Origin: Sulfurimonas sp. HSL3-1
GTDB taxonomy: Bacteria; Campylobacterota; Campylobacteria; Campylobacterales; Sulfurimonadaceae
Length of the DNA: 64,000 bases
NCBI RefSeq assembly: GCF_039645995.1
Contig: NZ_CP147920.1
Span: forward strand, 1,178,001-1,242,000
Direction: 5' to 3'
Positions 27,141 through 36,960 of this stretch are shown here, piece by piece; within the stretch, counting starts at the first letter, position 1, and each line of letters starts with the position of its first letter. The notes beneath the pieces are model-generated. The model was not told the origin of the DNA, made no database searches, and saw nothing but the letters and a program-made list of their open reading frames with translations. A program made the translations under genes and the position numbers.

Positions 27141-27688
27141 CAATCCACTCCTATAACGGTATAAACGGGGGTGAGTTCGGTCAGGCTGTCGATGCCCGGC
27201 AGGAACTCAAGCCCGAGGATAAAACAGGCTTCGACGCAGTGCGCGCCGACTTTTTCAATCAGGGAGGCTGCGGCCTTCGCCGTTCCGCCCGTGGCGATCA
27301 GGTCGTCGATGAGGAGCACCTTGGCACCTTTGTCCGAGCCGAAAGCGTCCATATGCACTTCGACCTCGTCAAAACCGTATTCAAGGGAGTACTTCTCCGA
27401 CACGGTCGTGGAGGGGAGTTTCCCTTTCTTGCGAATGGGGACGAAACCGACACCCAGCATCTGCGCCAGGGCCGCGCCGAAAATAAAGCCGCGCGCGTCG
27501 ATCCCCGCGACAAAATCAAGGTTATAAGATTCGTAACGCGTCTTGAGATGCGTCATCAGCGTGCTGAACGCCTCGGCGTTGTTCAGCAGCGTCGTGATGT
27601 CTTTAAAGATGATGCCCGGCTTGGGGAAGTCGGGAATATCGCGGATCGCACTTTCAAGCAGGGCTTTTTGATCGACGGTCAGGGACAT
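27140..27688 (-). CDS. apt: Adenine phosphoribosyltransferase
   Basis: A 182-residue purine-salvage enzyme converting adenine and PRPP to AMP. The PRPP loop [14 protein letters not shown] is at about residues 123-136, and the [15 protein letters not shown] start and [12 protein letters not shown] loop are typical Apt features. Eight bases separate it from rpiB; its stop overlaps the trpB start. Confidence 0.96.
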   Translation of the reverse strand: MSLTVDQKALLESAIRDIPDFPKPGIIFKDITTLLNNAEAFSTLMTHLKTRYESYNLDFVAGIDARGFIFGAALAQMLGVGFVPIRKKGKLPSTTVSEKYSLEYGFDEVEVHMDAFGSDKGAKVLLIDDLIATGGTAKAAASLIEKVGAHCVEACFILGLEFLPGIDSLTELTPVYTVIGVD

Positions 27689-27696
27689 GGGCGGCC

Positions 27697-28152
27697 TTAC
27701 AGTGTGGCCGAGCAGCCGCCGACGGCTTCGATCTTTGCAACGCGATCGGCGTGGCGGCCGCCCTCGAAGGCAGCCGTGACCCAGGCGTCGATGATGGATT
27801 CCGCGACCCCGCGGCCCACGACACGCTCGCCGAAGCAGAGGACATTGGCATCGTTGTGCGCGCGGGCCATGGTCGCCGTGTAGGCGTCGTGGCAGAGGGC
27901 GGCACGGATACCGGAGAATCGGTTGGCGGCCATGCTCATCCCCAGACCCGAACCGCAGATCAGGATACCGTCGGCATCCTCCTCGTCGGTGAGCACGGCG
28001 TTACAGACTTTGACGGCAAAGTCGGGGTAGTCGACGCGGTCTTTGCTGTGGGGGCCGAGATCGACGACCTCATGGCCTTTGGCTTTCAGCAGTTCAACGG
28101 TGTAGTCTTTCAGGTCGAGTCCGGCGTGGTCGGTGGCAATGTAGAATTTCAT
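27697..28152 (-). CDS. rpiB: Ribose-5-phosphate isomerase B
   Basis: A 151-residue RpiB/LacAB-type isomerase of the pentose phosphate pathway. [11 protein letters not shown] at the start, the [13 protein letters not shown] anion loop with catalytic Cys near residue 66, and [15 protein letters not shown] near 100 are the family motifs. The start is the ATG at 28152 behind GGAGTACTCC; a longer in-frame ORF to 28290 lies inside the M50 gene. Confidence 0.95.
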   Translation of the reverse strand: MKFYIATDHAGLDLKDYTVELLKAKGHEVVDLGPHSKDRVDYPDFAVKVCNAVLTDEEDADGILICGSGLGMSMAANRFSGIRAALCHDAYTATMARAHNDANVLCFGERVVGRGVAESIIDAWVTAAFEGGRHADRVAKIEAVGGCSATL

Positions 28153-28169
28153 GGAGTACTCCTTCGGTT

Positions 28170-28847
28170 TTAAGATAATAGCAGATGCAGCACGTACTGG
28201 ACGGGCATGAAAAGTACATACTCTCTCAGCGGCGTGATCAAGATGATGATGACGATGAACATGCCGTAGGGTTCCAGGCGCTGGAACCACATGGCAATGT
28301 TGTTCAGGCCGTACTTCAGCGAGAGGAACATCAAAAAATGCGCCCCGTCGAACTGAGGGATCGGCAGCAGATTAAAGACGGCGAGCAGCACGTTGATGAA
28401 GACCAGCTGCATGACGACAAGGTAGAGGAAAATATAGCCCAGCCCGTCGCTCTGAAGCGGCTGGTGTATTCCCGTCAGCACGACGGCGAAGAGGGAAGCG
28501 AGGGCAAAGTTGTAGGCGATGCCGGCAAGGCTGACCTGCATGGCGGCACTGTAGCCGCCGTTGGCAATGACGGTGCGCATGTTGACCGGGACCGGCTTGG
28601 CCCAGCCGAAGAGGAAACCGCCGCCCATGCCGAGCAGCATGGGGATGAAATACATCATCAGTGGCACAAGGATTGTCCCGACAGGGTCGATGTGGATCAG
28701 AGGGTTGATCGAGAGGCGCCCGGCGTGTTTCGCCGTCGTGTCGCCGTAGCGGTAGGCGACCCAGCCGTGCATGATCTCGTGGCCGATGATGGCAATGGCC
28801 AGCGCGATGACGGATGAAGCGATTTTCAGCAGATCAATAGAGTCCAC
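28170..28847 (-). CDS. Site-2 protease family membrane metalloprotease (M50)
   Basis: A 225-residue membrane protein with about five helices. The zinc motif HEIMHG is in helix 1 (residues 23-28), and the second metal motif, NLLPIPQFDGAHF, lies near residue 165 with the expected Asp. Rhomboid-like SREBP/M50B homologues cut membrane-bound substrates; the natural substrate here is unknown. It begins with GTG and overlaps the end of lepB by 14 bases. Confidence 0.9.
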   Translation of the reverse strand: MDSIDLLKIASSVIALAIAIIGHEIMHGWVAYRYGDTTAKHAGRLSINPLIHIDPVGTILVPLMMYFIPMLLGMGGGFLFGWAKPVPVNMRTVIANGGYSAAMQVSLAGIAYNFALASLFAVVLTGIHQPLQSDGLGYIFLYLVVMQLVFINVLLAVFNLLPIPQFDGAHFLMFLSLKYGLNNIAMWFQRLEPYGMFIVIIILITPLREYVLFMPVQYVLHLLLS

Positions 28848-29655
28848 GGTCTTGGCCCTCTTCGCGCTGGCGTTCGGCTACCGCGCGCTCCAGGTAGGGG
28901 GACTGTTCGAGGTCCTCGGGAGTTTTGAACATGCGGTCCCAGCGGATCTCGTAGTTGTCGTCCATGCTGAAGTAGATGAACCAGGGTGTGCCCTCGACGA
29001 GGCCGTAGGGTACGGCGCCCCAGAAGCGGCTGTCGTTGGAGTGATCGCGGTTATCGCCCATCATGAAGTAGCGCCCTTCGGGGACCTGGACCGGTCCGAA
29101 ATTGAAGATGGGCTGCGGATAGCGGCCGTCATCAATAATGGAGGGATCGTGGTGGATGCCAGGGTGATCCTTCATATAGGGGTTCTTGACCCAGAGACGG
29201 CCGTCGAACTCCTTGAGTTCGTGGGTGAAGGTGTAGTGCTGGCGAATATACTCGTCCCCTTCGACCGGGTGGAGGTAGAGATCCTTGTTGAAGACGAAGA
29301 GCTCGTCCCCCGGGGTCGCGATGCAGCGTTTGACGTAGTGCAGGGTCGTGTTGTTGGGGTAGCGGAAGATCACGATGTCGCCGCGCTGAGGGGTGTCGCC
29401 GTCGACGATATGCCCGTCGGTGCCCGGAATAAGCGGGATCTCCAGAAACGGGATGTGCGGGGTAGAGATGCCGTAGGCGAACTTTTTGGCGAAGAGGTGG
29501 TCGCCGATAAGCAGGGAGTCTTTCATGGAACCGCTTGGGATGCGAAAAGCCTGGGCGACGAAAAAGATGACGAAGAGAACGATGATGACCGTTCCCGTCC
29601 AGCTGTTGGAGAAGCGGTAGGCCGCTTTGGCGGCGTGTTTGACCTTCGTCTTCAT
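28834..29655 (-). CDS. lepB: Signal peptidase I
   Basis: A 273-residue leader peptidase with one N-terminal helix (about 18-40). The catalytic Ser is in PSGSMKDSL near residue 47 and the catalytic Lys in YVKRCIATPGDE near residue 119; the C-terminal GDNRDHSNDSRFWG box is complete. It removes signal peptides from exported proteins at the outer face of the inner membrane. The start overlaps folD by four bases. Confidence 0.96.
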   Translation of the reverse strand: MKTKVKHAAKAAYRFSNSWTGTVIIVLFVIFFVAQAFRIPSGSMKDSLLIGDHLFAKKFAYGISTPHIPFLEIPLIPGTDGHIVDGDTPQRGDIVIFRYPNNTTLHYVKRCIATPGDELFVFNKDLYLHPVEGDEYIRQHYTFTHELKEFDGRLWVKNPYMKDHPGIHHDPSIIDDGRYPQPIFNFGPVQVPEGRYFMMGDNRDHSNDSRFWGAVPYGLVEGTPWFIYFSMDDNYEIRWDRMFKTPEDLEQSPYLERAVAERQREEGQDRGLY

Positions 29656-30509
29656 TGGCGCTCTTGTGCGTGCATCTCGGCCGCTTTAAGAGTGTTTTTC
29701 AGCAGCATGGCGATGGTCATCGGGCCGACGCCGCCGGGCACAGGCGTGATGTAGGAGCATTTGGGCGCGACGTTCTCGTAATCGACGTCACCGACGAGGC
29801 GGCCGTCCGGCGCGCGGTTGATACCGATGTCGATAACGATAGCCCCCTCTTTGACCATGTCCTCCTTGATCAGGTTGATGACCCCGGCCCCGACCAGGAC
29901 GATGTCGGCGTTCTGGGTGTGGGCTTTGAGGTCTTTGGTGTGGATATGGGTGATGGTAACGGTCGCGTTGGCATTGAGCAGCAGGGCCGCCATCGGTTTG
30001 CCGACGATGTTGGAGGCACCGACGACGACGGCGTCTTTGCCCGTGAGATCGATCTCGTACTCGGCGAAGAGCTCCATGACGCCCAGCGGGGTACAGGGGA
30101 CGAAACCGTCCAGTCCCGTCATCAGGCGGCCGGCATTATAGGGGTGGAAGCCGTCGACGTCCTTGTGCGGGGCGACGAGTTCGAGCAGGCGGGTCGTGTC
30201 GATATGCGGCGGAAGCGGCAGCTGTACAAGAATGCCGTCGATGTTGGGGTTGCCGTTCATCATTTCGATGGTCTGTTCGATCGCCTCCTGGGAGATCGTT
30301 TCAGGCATCTCGTGGGTGACGGAGTAGAAACCGGCGCGGTCGCAGGCCTTCTTTTTCATGCCGACGTAGGCATGGGAAGCGGGGTCGTTCCCGACGAGGA
30401 TGACGGCGAGGCCCGGGACGCGACCGGTCCGTTCCTTGAGTTCGGAGGCCGCGGTGGCGACACCTTCTTCAATCTTCTTGGAAAGCGCTTTTCCGTCGAG
30501 TATCTGCAT
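29652..30509 (-). CDS. folD: Bifunctional methylene-THF dehydrogenase / methenyl-THF cyclohydrolase
   Basis: A 285-residue FolD, supplying formyl-tetrahydrofolate for purines and initiator tRNA. VGNDPASHAYVGMKKKACD carries the catalytic Lys, DGILVQLPLPPHID and the NADP site VVGASNIVGKPMA follow, and PVPGGVGPMTIA ends the protein. First gene of the minus-strand operon running to pepA; it is divergent from the cytochrome gene. Confidence 0.97.
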   Translation of the reverse strand: MQILDGKALSKKIEEGVATAASELKERTGRVPGLAVILVGNDPASHAYVGMKKKACDRAGFYSVTHEMPETISQEAIEQTIEMMNGNPNIDGILVQLPLPPHIDTTRLLELVAPHKDVDGFHPYNAGRLMTGLDGFVPCTPLGVMELFAEYEIDLTGKDAVVVGASNIVGKPMAALLLNANATVTITHIHTKDLKAHTQNADIVLVGAGVINLIKEDMVKEGAIVIDIGINRAPDGRLVGDVDYENVAPKCSYITPVPGGVGPMTIAMLLKNTLKAAEMHAQERQ

Positions 30510-30570
30510 TTCAACTGACCTAATAATTTTTTTGATAATATACCCCTACTTCAATAAAAAGGTGCTTTTA

Positions 30571-30909
30571 ATGGCCCGTTGGCTCCTGTTTTTGGCGACC
30601 TTGCTTGCGGCGGAGGAGTCCTTCATCACCCCGCAGGAATACGCCGCGCAGCTCTATCACAATCCAAGGGGGATCGGCTGCAATCTCTGCCACGGCGAAC
30701 ACGGCGAGGGGAAGGTGATCGCCCATTATACCGACAAGGGCGTTCGCAAATCGTTTACCGCTCCGGCGATCAATGTTATCGGCTTCGAGGATTTCGACCG
30801 GGCCCTCAACGGCCGCGTCAAAGGGATGCCGCGCTACTTCCTGACCGAGGAGGAGCGCCGTACCCTCTACCGTTACCTGCACCCAAAGGATGCCAATGTT
30901 CCAAACTGA
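30571..30909 (+). CDS. Small monoheme c-type cytochrome
   Basis: A 112-residue protein with a short leader (about 14 residues, cut near LLAAEESF) and one haem motif CNLCH at 37-41; M86 in GMPRY may be the sixth ligand. It looks like a periplasmic class I cytochrome c, carrying one electron. The ATG at 30571 follows AAAGG. The coding end overlaps the CitE-like gene by 20 bases, an unusual partner. The promoter region at 30520-30550 is AT-rich. Confidence 0.88.
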   Translation: MARWLLFLATLLAAEESFITPQEYAAQLYHNPRGIGCNLCHGEHGEGKVIAHYTDKGVRKSFTAPAINVIGFEDFDRALNGRVKGMPRYFLTEEERRTLYRYLHPKDANVPN

Positions 30910-31831
30910 CCTTCCCGAATTGGAGCGGGCCGCGGAGACCCTCGACACCGGTGCGCTTGACGCGCTGCTCTCACCGCGCCGCCGCACCCTGAACGGCTCT
31001 GCCGCGTTTCACGCGCCGCTGATGCTCTCCGCCCACCGCGTCAAGCATCTCTCGAAGATTCCGCGGCTGTCCGCCGACGCGGTGATGTTCAACCTCGAAG
31101 ACGGGGTGTCGGCTGAACAGAAGCCGGTGGCGCTGCGTCTGTGCGCCCTCGCGCTTTCGCGCCTGCCGCAAAGCAGCAAGAAACTGATCGTCCGGGTTAA
31201 CCCCCTTGACGAGGGCGGGGTGGAGGAGATCGCATTTCTCGCCCCCTATATGCCCGACGCCATCCGCGTCCCGAAGGTCCGCACGGCGGAGGAGGTGGAG
31301 CGGATCATTTCACTGGTACCCGCACCGATCGAAGTCCACCTTTCCATTGAGACGAAAGAGGCGTGGCTCGCCCTCGCTTCACTGCGGACCGATTCGCGGG
31401 TGTGCACCTTCTACCTCGGGATCCTCGACCTCTTCGCCGACCTGGGGCTCGACCAGGCGCTGATCGCTCCGGAGAACCCGACCCTGCGTTACCTGCTGTC
31501 GCACTTTTTCGTCACCTGTCGCGCTCTCGGCGTCAAACCCGTCTCCTTCGTCTACCAGGATTACCGTAACGTGGCTGGCTTTGCCGCCTGGCTCGCGCTG
31601 GAAAGCGAGATGGGGTTCGACGCCAAGGGGTGCATTGCGCCGAAACAGGCCGAGCAGGTGATGGCGGCCTTCGGCCGGGACGAGGCGGCACTGTCGCGGG
31701 CGCGGGAGATCGTTGCACTCTTTGAGGCCGAACGCGCGAAAGGGGTGACGGGCTTCACGCACGAGGTGTACGGTTTCGTCGACGAGCCGATCTACAAGGG
31801 GGCGCTCGCCCTGCTGAAGGGTACGGAGTGA
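30890..31831 (+). CDS. CitE-like aldolase/lyase (HpcH/HpaI superfamily)
   Basis: A 313-residue TIM-barrel protein of the citrate lyase beta-subunit family. SADAVMFNLEDGVSAEQK near residue 65, LIVRVNPLD near 103, IEVHLSIETKEAWLAL near 147 with the metal-binding Glu, and YLGILDLFADLGL near 165 fit CitE-like enzymes that cleave or form CoA thioesters of malate- or citramalate-type acids. No citD or citF is present, so it is not part of citrate lyase; substrate unknown. The next gene is a dicarboxylate-type symporter, which hints at a C4/C5 acid. Confidence 0.82.
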   Translation: MPMFQTDLPELERAAETLDTGALDALLSPRRRTLNGSAAFHAPLMLSAHRVKHLSKIPRLSADAVMFNLEDGVSAEQKPVALRLCALALSRLPQSSKKLIVRVNPLDEGGVEEIAFLAPYMPDAIRVPKVRTAEEVERIISLVPAPIEVHLSIETKEAWLALASLRTDSRVCTFYLGILDLFADLGLDQALIAPENPTLRYLLSHFFVTCRALGVKPVSFVYQDYRNVAGFAAWLALESEMGFDAKGCIAPKQAEQVMAAFGRDEAALSRAREIVALFEAERAKGVTGFTHEVYGFVDEPIYKGALALLKGTE

Positions 31832-33072
31832 CGCAGCTGCGCGCGGCGCTCGCGTCGACGAACGGGCTCATCCTCGCCGGGATCGTTCTGGGAGCGCTTT
31901 TTGGCGCGTTCTTCCCCGAACTGGCCCTGGCGCAGCGGATCATCGGACAGATGTTCGTCGCCCTGCTGAAAATGCTCGTCGTCCCGCTGGTCTTTGCCAG
32001 CATCTTTGTCGCCATCGCCGGGCTGGGGACGCTGCACCATCTCAAAAATATGGGCCTGCGCACGATCGGGCTCTACCTGCTCACGACGGCGCTGTCAGTC
32101 CTGCTGGCGATCGTCGTCATGAACGTTCTCGGCATCGGCGAAGCGGTCTCCGCCGAAGGGATCGCGTTCGCGCAGGCGCACGAGATCAAACCCTTCTCAT
32201 TCGAAGCGATGCTGCTCGGCTTCATTCCGACAAACGTTTTCGCCTCCCTGACGAACGGGGCGATGATGCAGGTGATCGTCTTCTCCATCCTCTTCGCGAT
32301 CGCCAGTCTCTACCTCAGCGACCACCACCAAGGATTGATGCTCGACTTCTTTACCGGCGTCAACAACGCCATGCTCAAGATGGCCGAATGGGTTATCAAA
32401 CTGACGCCCCTGGGCGTCTTCAGCCTGATCGCCTATGTCGTTGCCGACGAGGGGGTCGACGTTATTCTCGGGCTCTGGAAATATATGCTCGTCGTCATCG
32501 GAGTGATTCTGCTGCACGGGCTGGTGACGTTGCCGTCGCTTGTCGCTTTCTTCGCACGGGTCAACCCCTACCATTATATGGGGCAGGTCAAGGAAGCGAT
32601 TCTGCTCGCATTTTCCACCGCCTCCAGCGCGGCGACACTGCCGGTCTCCATCGAGGTGAGCGAGCATAAAGGCGGGGTGCGTCGGGAGAGCGCAGGGTTC
32701 GTGCTGCCGCTGGGGGCGACGGTCTCCATGGACGGGACGGCGGCCTACCTGGTCGTGGCGGTGCTTTACATCGCGACCCTCGCTGGAGTGGAGCTCTCTT
32801 TCGGCGACCAGGTACTGCTGGGGGTCACCGTCGTGGCGCTCTCCGTCGGCGTCGCGGCGCTGCCAAGCGCCTCGCTGGTGATGATGGTCGTCATCCTGAA
32901 CCAGATCGGTCTGCCGGCGGACTATATCGGCCTAATCGTTGCCGTCGACCGTGTCCTCGACATGTTCCGGACCTCCCTCAACGTCACTTCGGATCTGATG
33001 GTCACGAAGATCGTCGACGTCACGACGCGCAAAGAGGCGCTTGGGGAAGCGGCCCAGGAGCGCAGCGCTTAA
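31828..33072 (+). CDS. Dicarboxylate/amino acid:cation symporter (DAACS)
   Basis: A 414-residue GltP/DctA-type transporter. The re-entrant loop 1 SSAATLPVS, the helix-7 MDGTA motif and the substrate-binding end VDRVLDMFRTSLNVTSD are clear; the Arg/Asp arrangement fits an acidic substrate such as glutamate, aspartate or a dicarboxylate. Starts with GTG overlapping the CitE-like stop (GTGA), so the pair is co-translated. The end overlaps the end of tonB by four bases on the other strand. Confidence 0.93.
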   Translation: MTQLRAALASTNGLILAGIVLGALFGAFFPELALAQRIIGQMFVALLKMLVVPLVFASIFVAIAGLGTLHHLKNMGLRTIGLYLLTTALSVLLAIVVMNVLGIGEAVSAEGIAFAQAHEIKPFSFEAMLLGFIPTNVFASLTNGAMMQVIVFSILFAIASLYLSDHHQGLMLDFFTGVNNAMLKMAEWVIKLTPLGVFSLIAYVVADEGVDVILGLWKYMLVVIGVILLHGLVTLPSLVAFFARVNPYHYMGQVKEAILLAFSTASSAATLPVSIEVSEHKGGVRRESAGFVLPLGATVSMDGTAAYLVVAVLYIATLAGVELSFGDQVLLGVTVVALSVGVAALPSASLVMMVVILNQIGLPADYIGLIVAVDRVLDMFRTSLNVTSDLMVTKIVDVTTRKEALGEAAQERSA

Positions 33073-33983
33073 TAGCCGCGCAGGTAGTAGCCGAATTTGT
33101 AGCGCACCAGGGTCTTCTGCTCCGGGCGGGGATACTTCCAGTAGACTGACTCTATCGTCTCTTTGGTTACCTCGTCAAGGAGGAAGAAGCCGCTGTTGCG
33201 CACGGTGCGGAAATCGGTCATCCGCCCGTCGGGGTGGAGATAGAACTCGACGATGTTGTAGTCGTTGACGCGCATGTTGTTGGGGATCATCGTGCTGCCG
33301 GTGGCGTTGAGCTGGGTCTGGGTGAGGCGTCGCATGATCTCCTGGTTGTCAAGCAGGTATTTCTGTTCCCCTTCGCTCAGTTTCCCGAACGCATCGCCGT
33401 AGGCCTCGCGGATATCATCGGGGATACGGCTTTCGCGCCGCGCGGTCGCTGATTTGGCGGCAGCTTTCTGTTCGACGTTCTTCTGTTTCTGCGACAGTTT
33501 GGCAAAGAGGTTTTTATGTTCCGTCGGCACCGCGGTGGCATTGGCCTCGGCCGTTTTCGGCTCGGGTGTTTTCATAAAAGGGATATAGGGCTTTTCAGGC
33601 GGCACGGGTTCCGTTTTGGCGACCCGCTTCTGCGGCTCGGCGATCTTTGTGGGCGTCGGGATCTTCTGCTGCGGTTTGACCGGTGTCGGCTGCGTGACGG
33701 GCAGCTGCTGCTGCGGCTGCGGGAGCGGTTGGGCCTTGGGAAGTTTTTCGAGCTGCTTGCCTTTGGGCATCGGGGGGATTTTCTCCGCCGGCGGGCGCTT
33801 GTTCGGGAGCGCGGCGTTTGCTTTGGCTTTCGGGCGCTCCTTGAGCGAGACCTTGATGCGGTGCTCCTGGACCTTTGGCTCGACCGGCTCGGTAACGAAA
33901 AGAAAGCCCAGGAGCAGTAAAAGCACCAGGATGAGCAGATGGAAGAGTACGGCAATAATGAGGGCGGCGGTACTTCGGCTCAT
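33069..33983 (-). CDS. tonB: Energy transducer TonB
   Basis: A 304-residue protein: one N-terminal helix (about 7-30), a long Pro/Lys-rich periplasmic linker (about 40-165), and a TonB C-terminal domain from about 215 ending in [10 protein letters not shown]. It would pass energy from ExbB-ExbD to outer-membrane receptors such as the one at 12513-14609. No exbB or exbD is adjacent. Start at 33983 after GGAAACACC; the -10 TATAAT is at 34044-34049. Confidence 0.85.
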   Translation of the reverse strand: MSRSTAALIIAVLFHLLILVLLLLLGFLFVTEPVEPKVQEHRIKVSLKERPKAKANAALPNKRPPAEKIPPMPKGKQLEKLPKAQPLPQPQQQLPVTQPTPVKPQQKIPTPTKIAEPQKRVAKTEPVPPEKPYIPFMKTPEPKTAEANATAVPTEHKNLFAKLSQKQKNVEQKAAAKSATARRESRIPDDIREAYGDAFGKLSEGEQKYLLDNQEIMRRLTQTQLNATGSTMIPNNMRVNDYNIVEFYLHPDGRMTDFRTVRNSGFFLLDEVTKETIESVYWKYPRPEQKTLVRYKFGYYLRGY

Positions 33984-34043
33984 CGGGTCGGTGTTTCCTT
34001 CCAGCCGCGCTGCGCTCTGTCGGCCTTGTTGTAAAGTGGGGGA

Positions 34044-34065
34044 ATTATAACCCATTTGCTATAAT
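34044..34065. promoter_or_regulatory. Back-to-back -10 boxes of tonB and hemL
   Basis: Minus-strand TATAAT (34044-34049) serves tonB and plus-strand TATAAT (34060-34065) serves hemL; the two boxes are only ten bases apart, so polymerases would exclude each other. Confidence 0.55.
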
Positions 34066-34129
34066 GGCGGGAAAATTCAGGGGCTTTTGCGCGTCAGCGC
34101 CGCGTACGCGCCCCTTTTACGGACGGTCA

Positions 34130-35412
<1,283 letters not shown>

Positions 35413-35413
<1 letters not shown>

Positions 35414-35769
35414 TGGCGGACAAGCACCTGACGGGCCTGACCCCGGAGAACGGAGAACCCGAAGAGCGCAAGCCGCGCCTCAAGCCGATTGTCGAGGGGG
35501 CGGAAACGCTCTCGCTCGGTATTTCGATGGTCGTGGCCGTGCTGATCGGGGTGGCGCTCGGCATCGGTCTCAAAAAGCTGACGGGTATCACCTGGCTGCT
35601 CTGGGTCGGTGTCGTTATCGGGATCGCCGCGGCCTTCCTGAACGTCTTCAAGGCCTACTCGAAACAGTACAAAGAGTTCGAAGAGCTCTCCAAAAACCCG
35701 CGCTACAACCCCAAAACCCTTGAAGGTGACGACGACGATGACGATGACGACGCTGCGAAGCACTATTAG
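35413..35769 (+). CDS. AtpZ/AtpI-family protein
   Basis: A 118-residue protein with two helices (about 33-53 and 60-79), the pattern of the F0F1 ATPase gene-1/AtpZ family, thought to aid Mg2+ uptake or ATP synthase assembly. LSLGISMVVAVLIGVALG and WVGVVIGIAAAF fit. It lies behind hemL, away from any atp gene, as often found in this phylum. The tail carries eight consecutive Asp residues (106-113), encoded by a GAY repeat that overlaps the next gene. Confidence 0.75.
35728..35751 (+). repeat. GAC/GAT trinucleotide run
   Basis: Eight tandem GAY codons encode the Asp run of the AtpZ-like protein. The ATG of the next gene, in another frame, lies inside this run, so slippage here would affect both. 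Confidence 0.8.
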
Positions 35770-36265
35770 TCCCTTTCTCGCTGTCCACATCCTTCTGTAC
35801 GGTTTGCTCGCCGTCTCCAAGGCGGCCTTTCTCAATGCCCAGATTGCCTTCGTCTCCGCGTTTTTGATCCTGCTGGGGTCGCTTTACAGTTACCGTAAAC
35901 TCGTGCAGCGCAATCTGGAAAACGAAACGGCGATCCACCAGGAGGACCTGGTCGAGAAGATCGACGACCCTTATGACCTTTACAGCGAGAGCGAAGAGGA
36001 GGTTGAAGAGGAGAAGCCACTCAAGGATGTCATTAAGGAGGAGAAGGCGCGCCTGAAGGCGAACAAGGCGACCGTACGCAACGTCTCCAAATCGACGCCG
36101 GCGCTGCTCTCCGTCTACCGCCTGGTGCCCTACGGCATCCTGGTGCTGGGATTTATCGCGCTCAAGAACAACAACATGCTTTCACTCTGGTATTTTCTGC
36201 CGGGTCTGGCTGCGGGAATCGTGGCGGGATTTCTGAGCGGAAAGGCGCTTTTCGCCTCCCGCTGA
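35738..36265 (+). CDS. Membrane protein of unknown function
   Basis: About 175 residues, with two N-terminal helices near 8-45 (SPFLAVHILLYGLLAVSK and AFVSAFLILLGSLYSY), a highly acidic middle (DLYSESEEEVEEEKP) and a Lys-rich turn, then two C-terminal helices (LVPYGILVLGFIAL and YFLPGLAAGIVAGFLSG). I do not recognise the family. I start at the ATG at 35738 since GAAGGTGA lies 8 bases before it; a TTG at 35720 is also open. It overlaps the AtpZ-like gene by 32 bases in another frame. Confidence 0.75.
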   Translation: MTMTTLRSTISPFLAVHILLYGLLAVSKAAFLNAQIAFVSAFLILLGSLYSYRKLVQRNLENETAIHQEDLVEKIDDPYDLYSESEEEVEEEKPLKDVIKEEKARLKANKATVRNVSKSTPALLSVYRLVPYGILVLGFIALKNNNMLSLWYFLPGLAAGIVAGFLSGKALFASR

Positions 36266-36273
36266 TTCACCCT

Positions 36274-36960
36274 TTACTGGTTGATGATGGGGATGTTGAC
36301 CGTTACGGCCTTCTTGCCGACCTCGCAGAAGAGGTGGTTCTTCTTGCACATCTGCTCAATCGCCGACTTATAGACTTCGTCGAAAACGTTCCCGCTCACC
36401 TTGAGGGAGAAGAAGGTGTACTTCTTCTCCTCGTAGAGGATGTACTCTCCGATTCGGAAGGCGAGCTTCGTCGTGATCGTTTCGCTGCCGCCGAAGGATT
36501 CGTACATCTTGTTGAGCAGGCGGATGAACTGGTCGGTGTTGAGCCGCGTCTCGGGCATCGTCGGGTCCAGGTCCTTCTGGAAGGCGGATTTGCTGCCGAT
36601 GGAGTTCGTCGCGATACAGAGGTCGATGAGGGAGTAGATGTTGACCAGCTCGCCTTCGATCTCCGGGCGGGAGAACTGGAAAGAGGGGGTCTGGAAAAAG
36701 CGGATCCCGATCTCCTCCTCGTTGACGTAGCCGACCATGATGCCGAAGATCTTGAAGCGGCCGTATTCCAGCTCCATAAAGGTCGTTTTAAACCCGAAAG
36801 AGGGGCTGGCGTAGGTCGTGGCAAGTTCAAAAAGCGTCAGACGGTCGACGGCACCGAGCAGGTACTGTCCTTCCGCGTTGACGGAGAGGACCTTGCCCCC
36901 GGCGCTGAAGAGAATATAGGGGTTGAAATCGTATTCGATCCACTGCTGTTCGAAGGTCAT
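36274..36960 (-). CDS. Unknown protein translationally coupled to rpoD
   Basis: A 228-residue protein whose ATG overlaps the rpoD stop by one base (TAATG), so it is made from the same message. The first 45 residues read like a PAS core (NPYILFSAGGKVLSVNAEGQYLLG); the middle (FIRLLNKMYESFGG) resembles a helical hairpin; and the last 90 residues (TTKLAFRIGEYILYEEKKY and on) could be a GHKL-like or PAS-like fold. No His box or nucleotide motif is intact. I have no known function for it. Coupling to the main sigma factor hints at a regulatory or stress-sensing role, as inference only. Confidence 0.8.
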   Translation of the reverse strand: MTFEQQWIEYDFNPYILFSAGGKVLSVNAEGQYLLGAVDRLTLFELATTYASPSFGFKTTFMELEYGRFKIFGIMVGYVNEEEIGIRFFQTPSFQFSRPEIEGELVNIYSLIDLCIATNSIGSKSAFQKDLDPTMPETRLNTDQFIRLLNKMYESFGGSETITTKLAFRIGEYILYEEKKYTFFSLKVSGNVFDEVYKSAIEQMCKKNHLFCEVGKKAVTVNIPIINQ

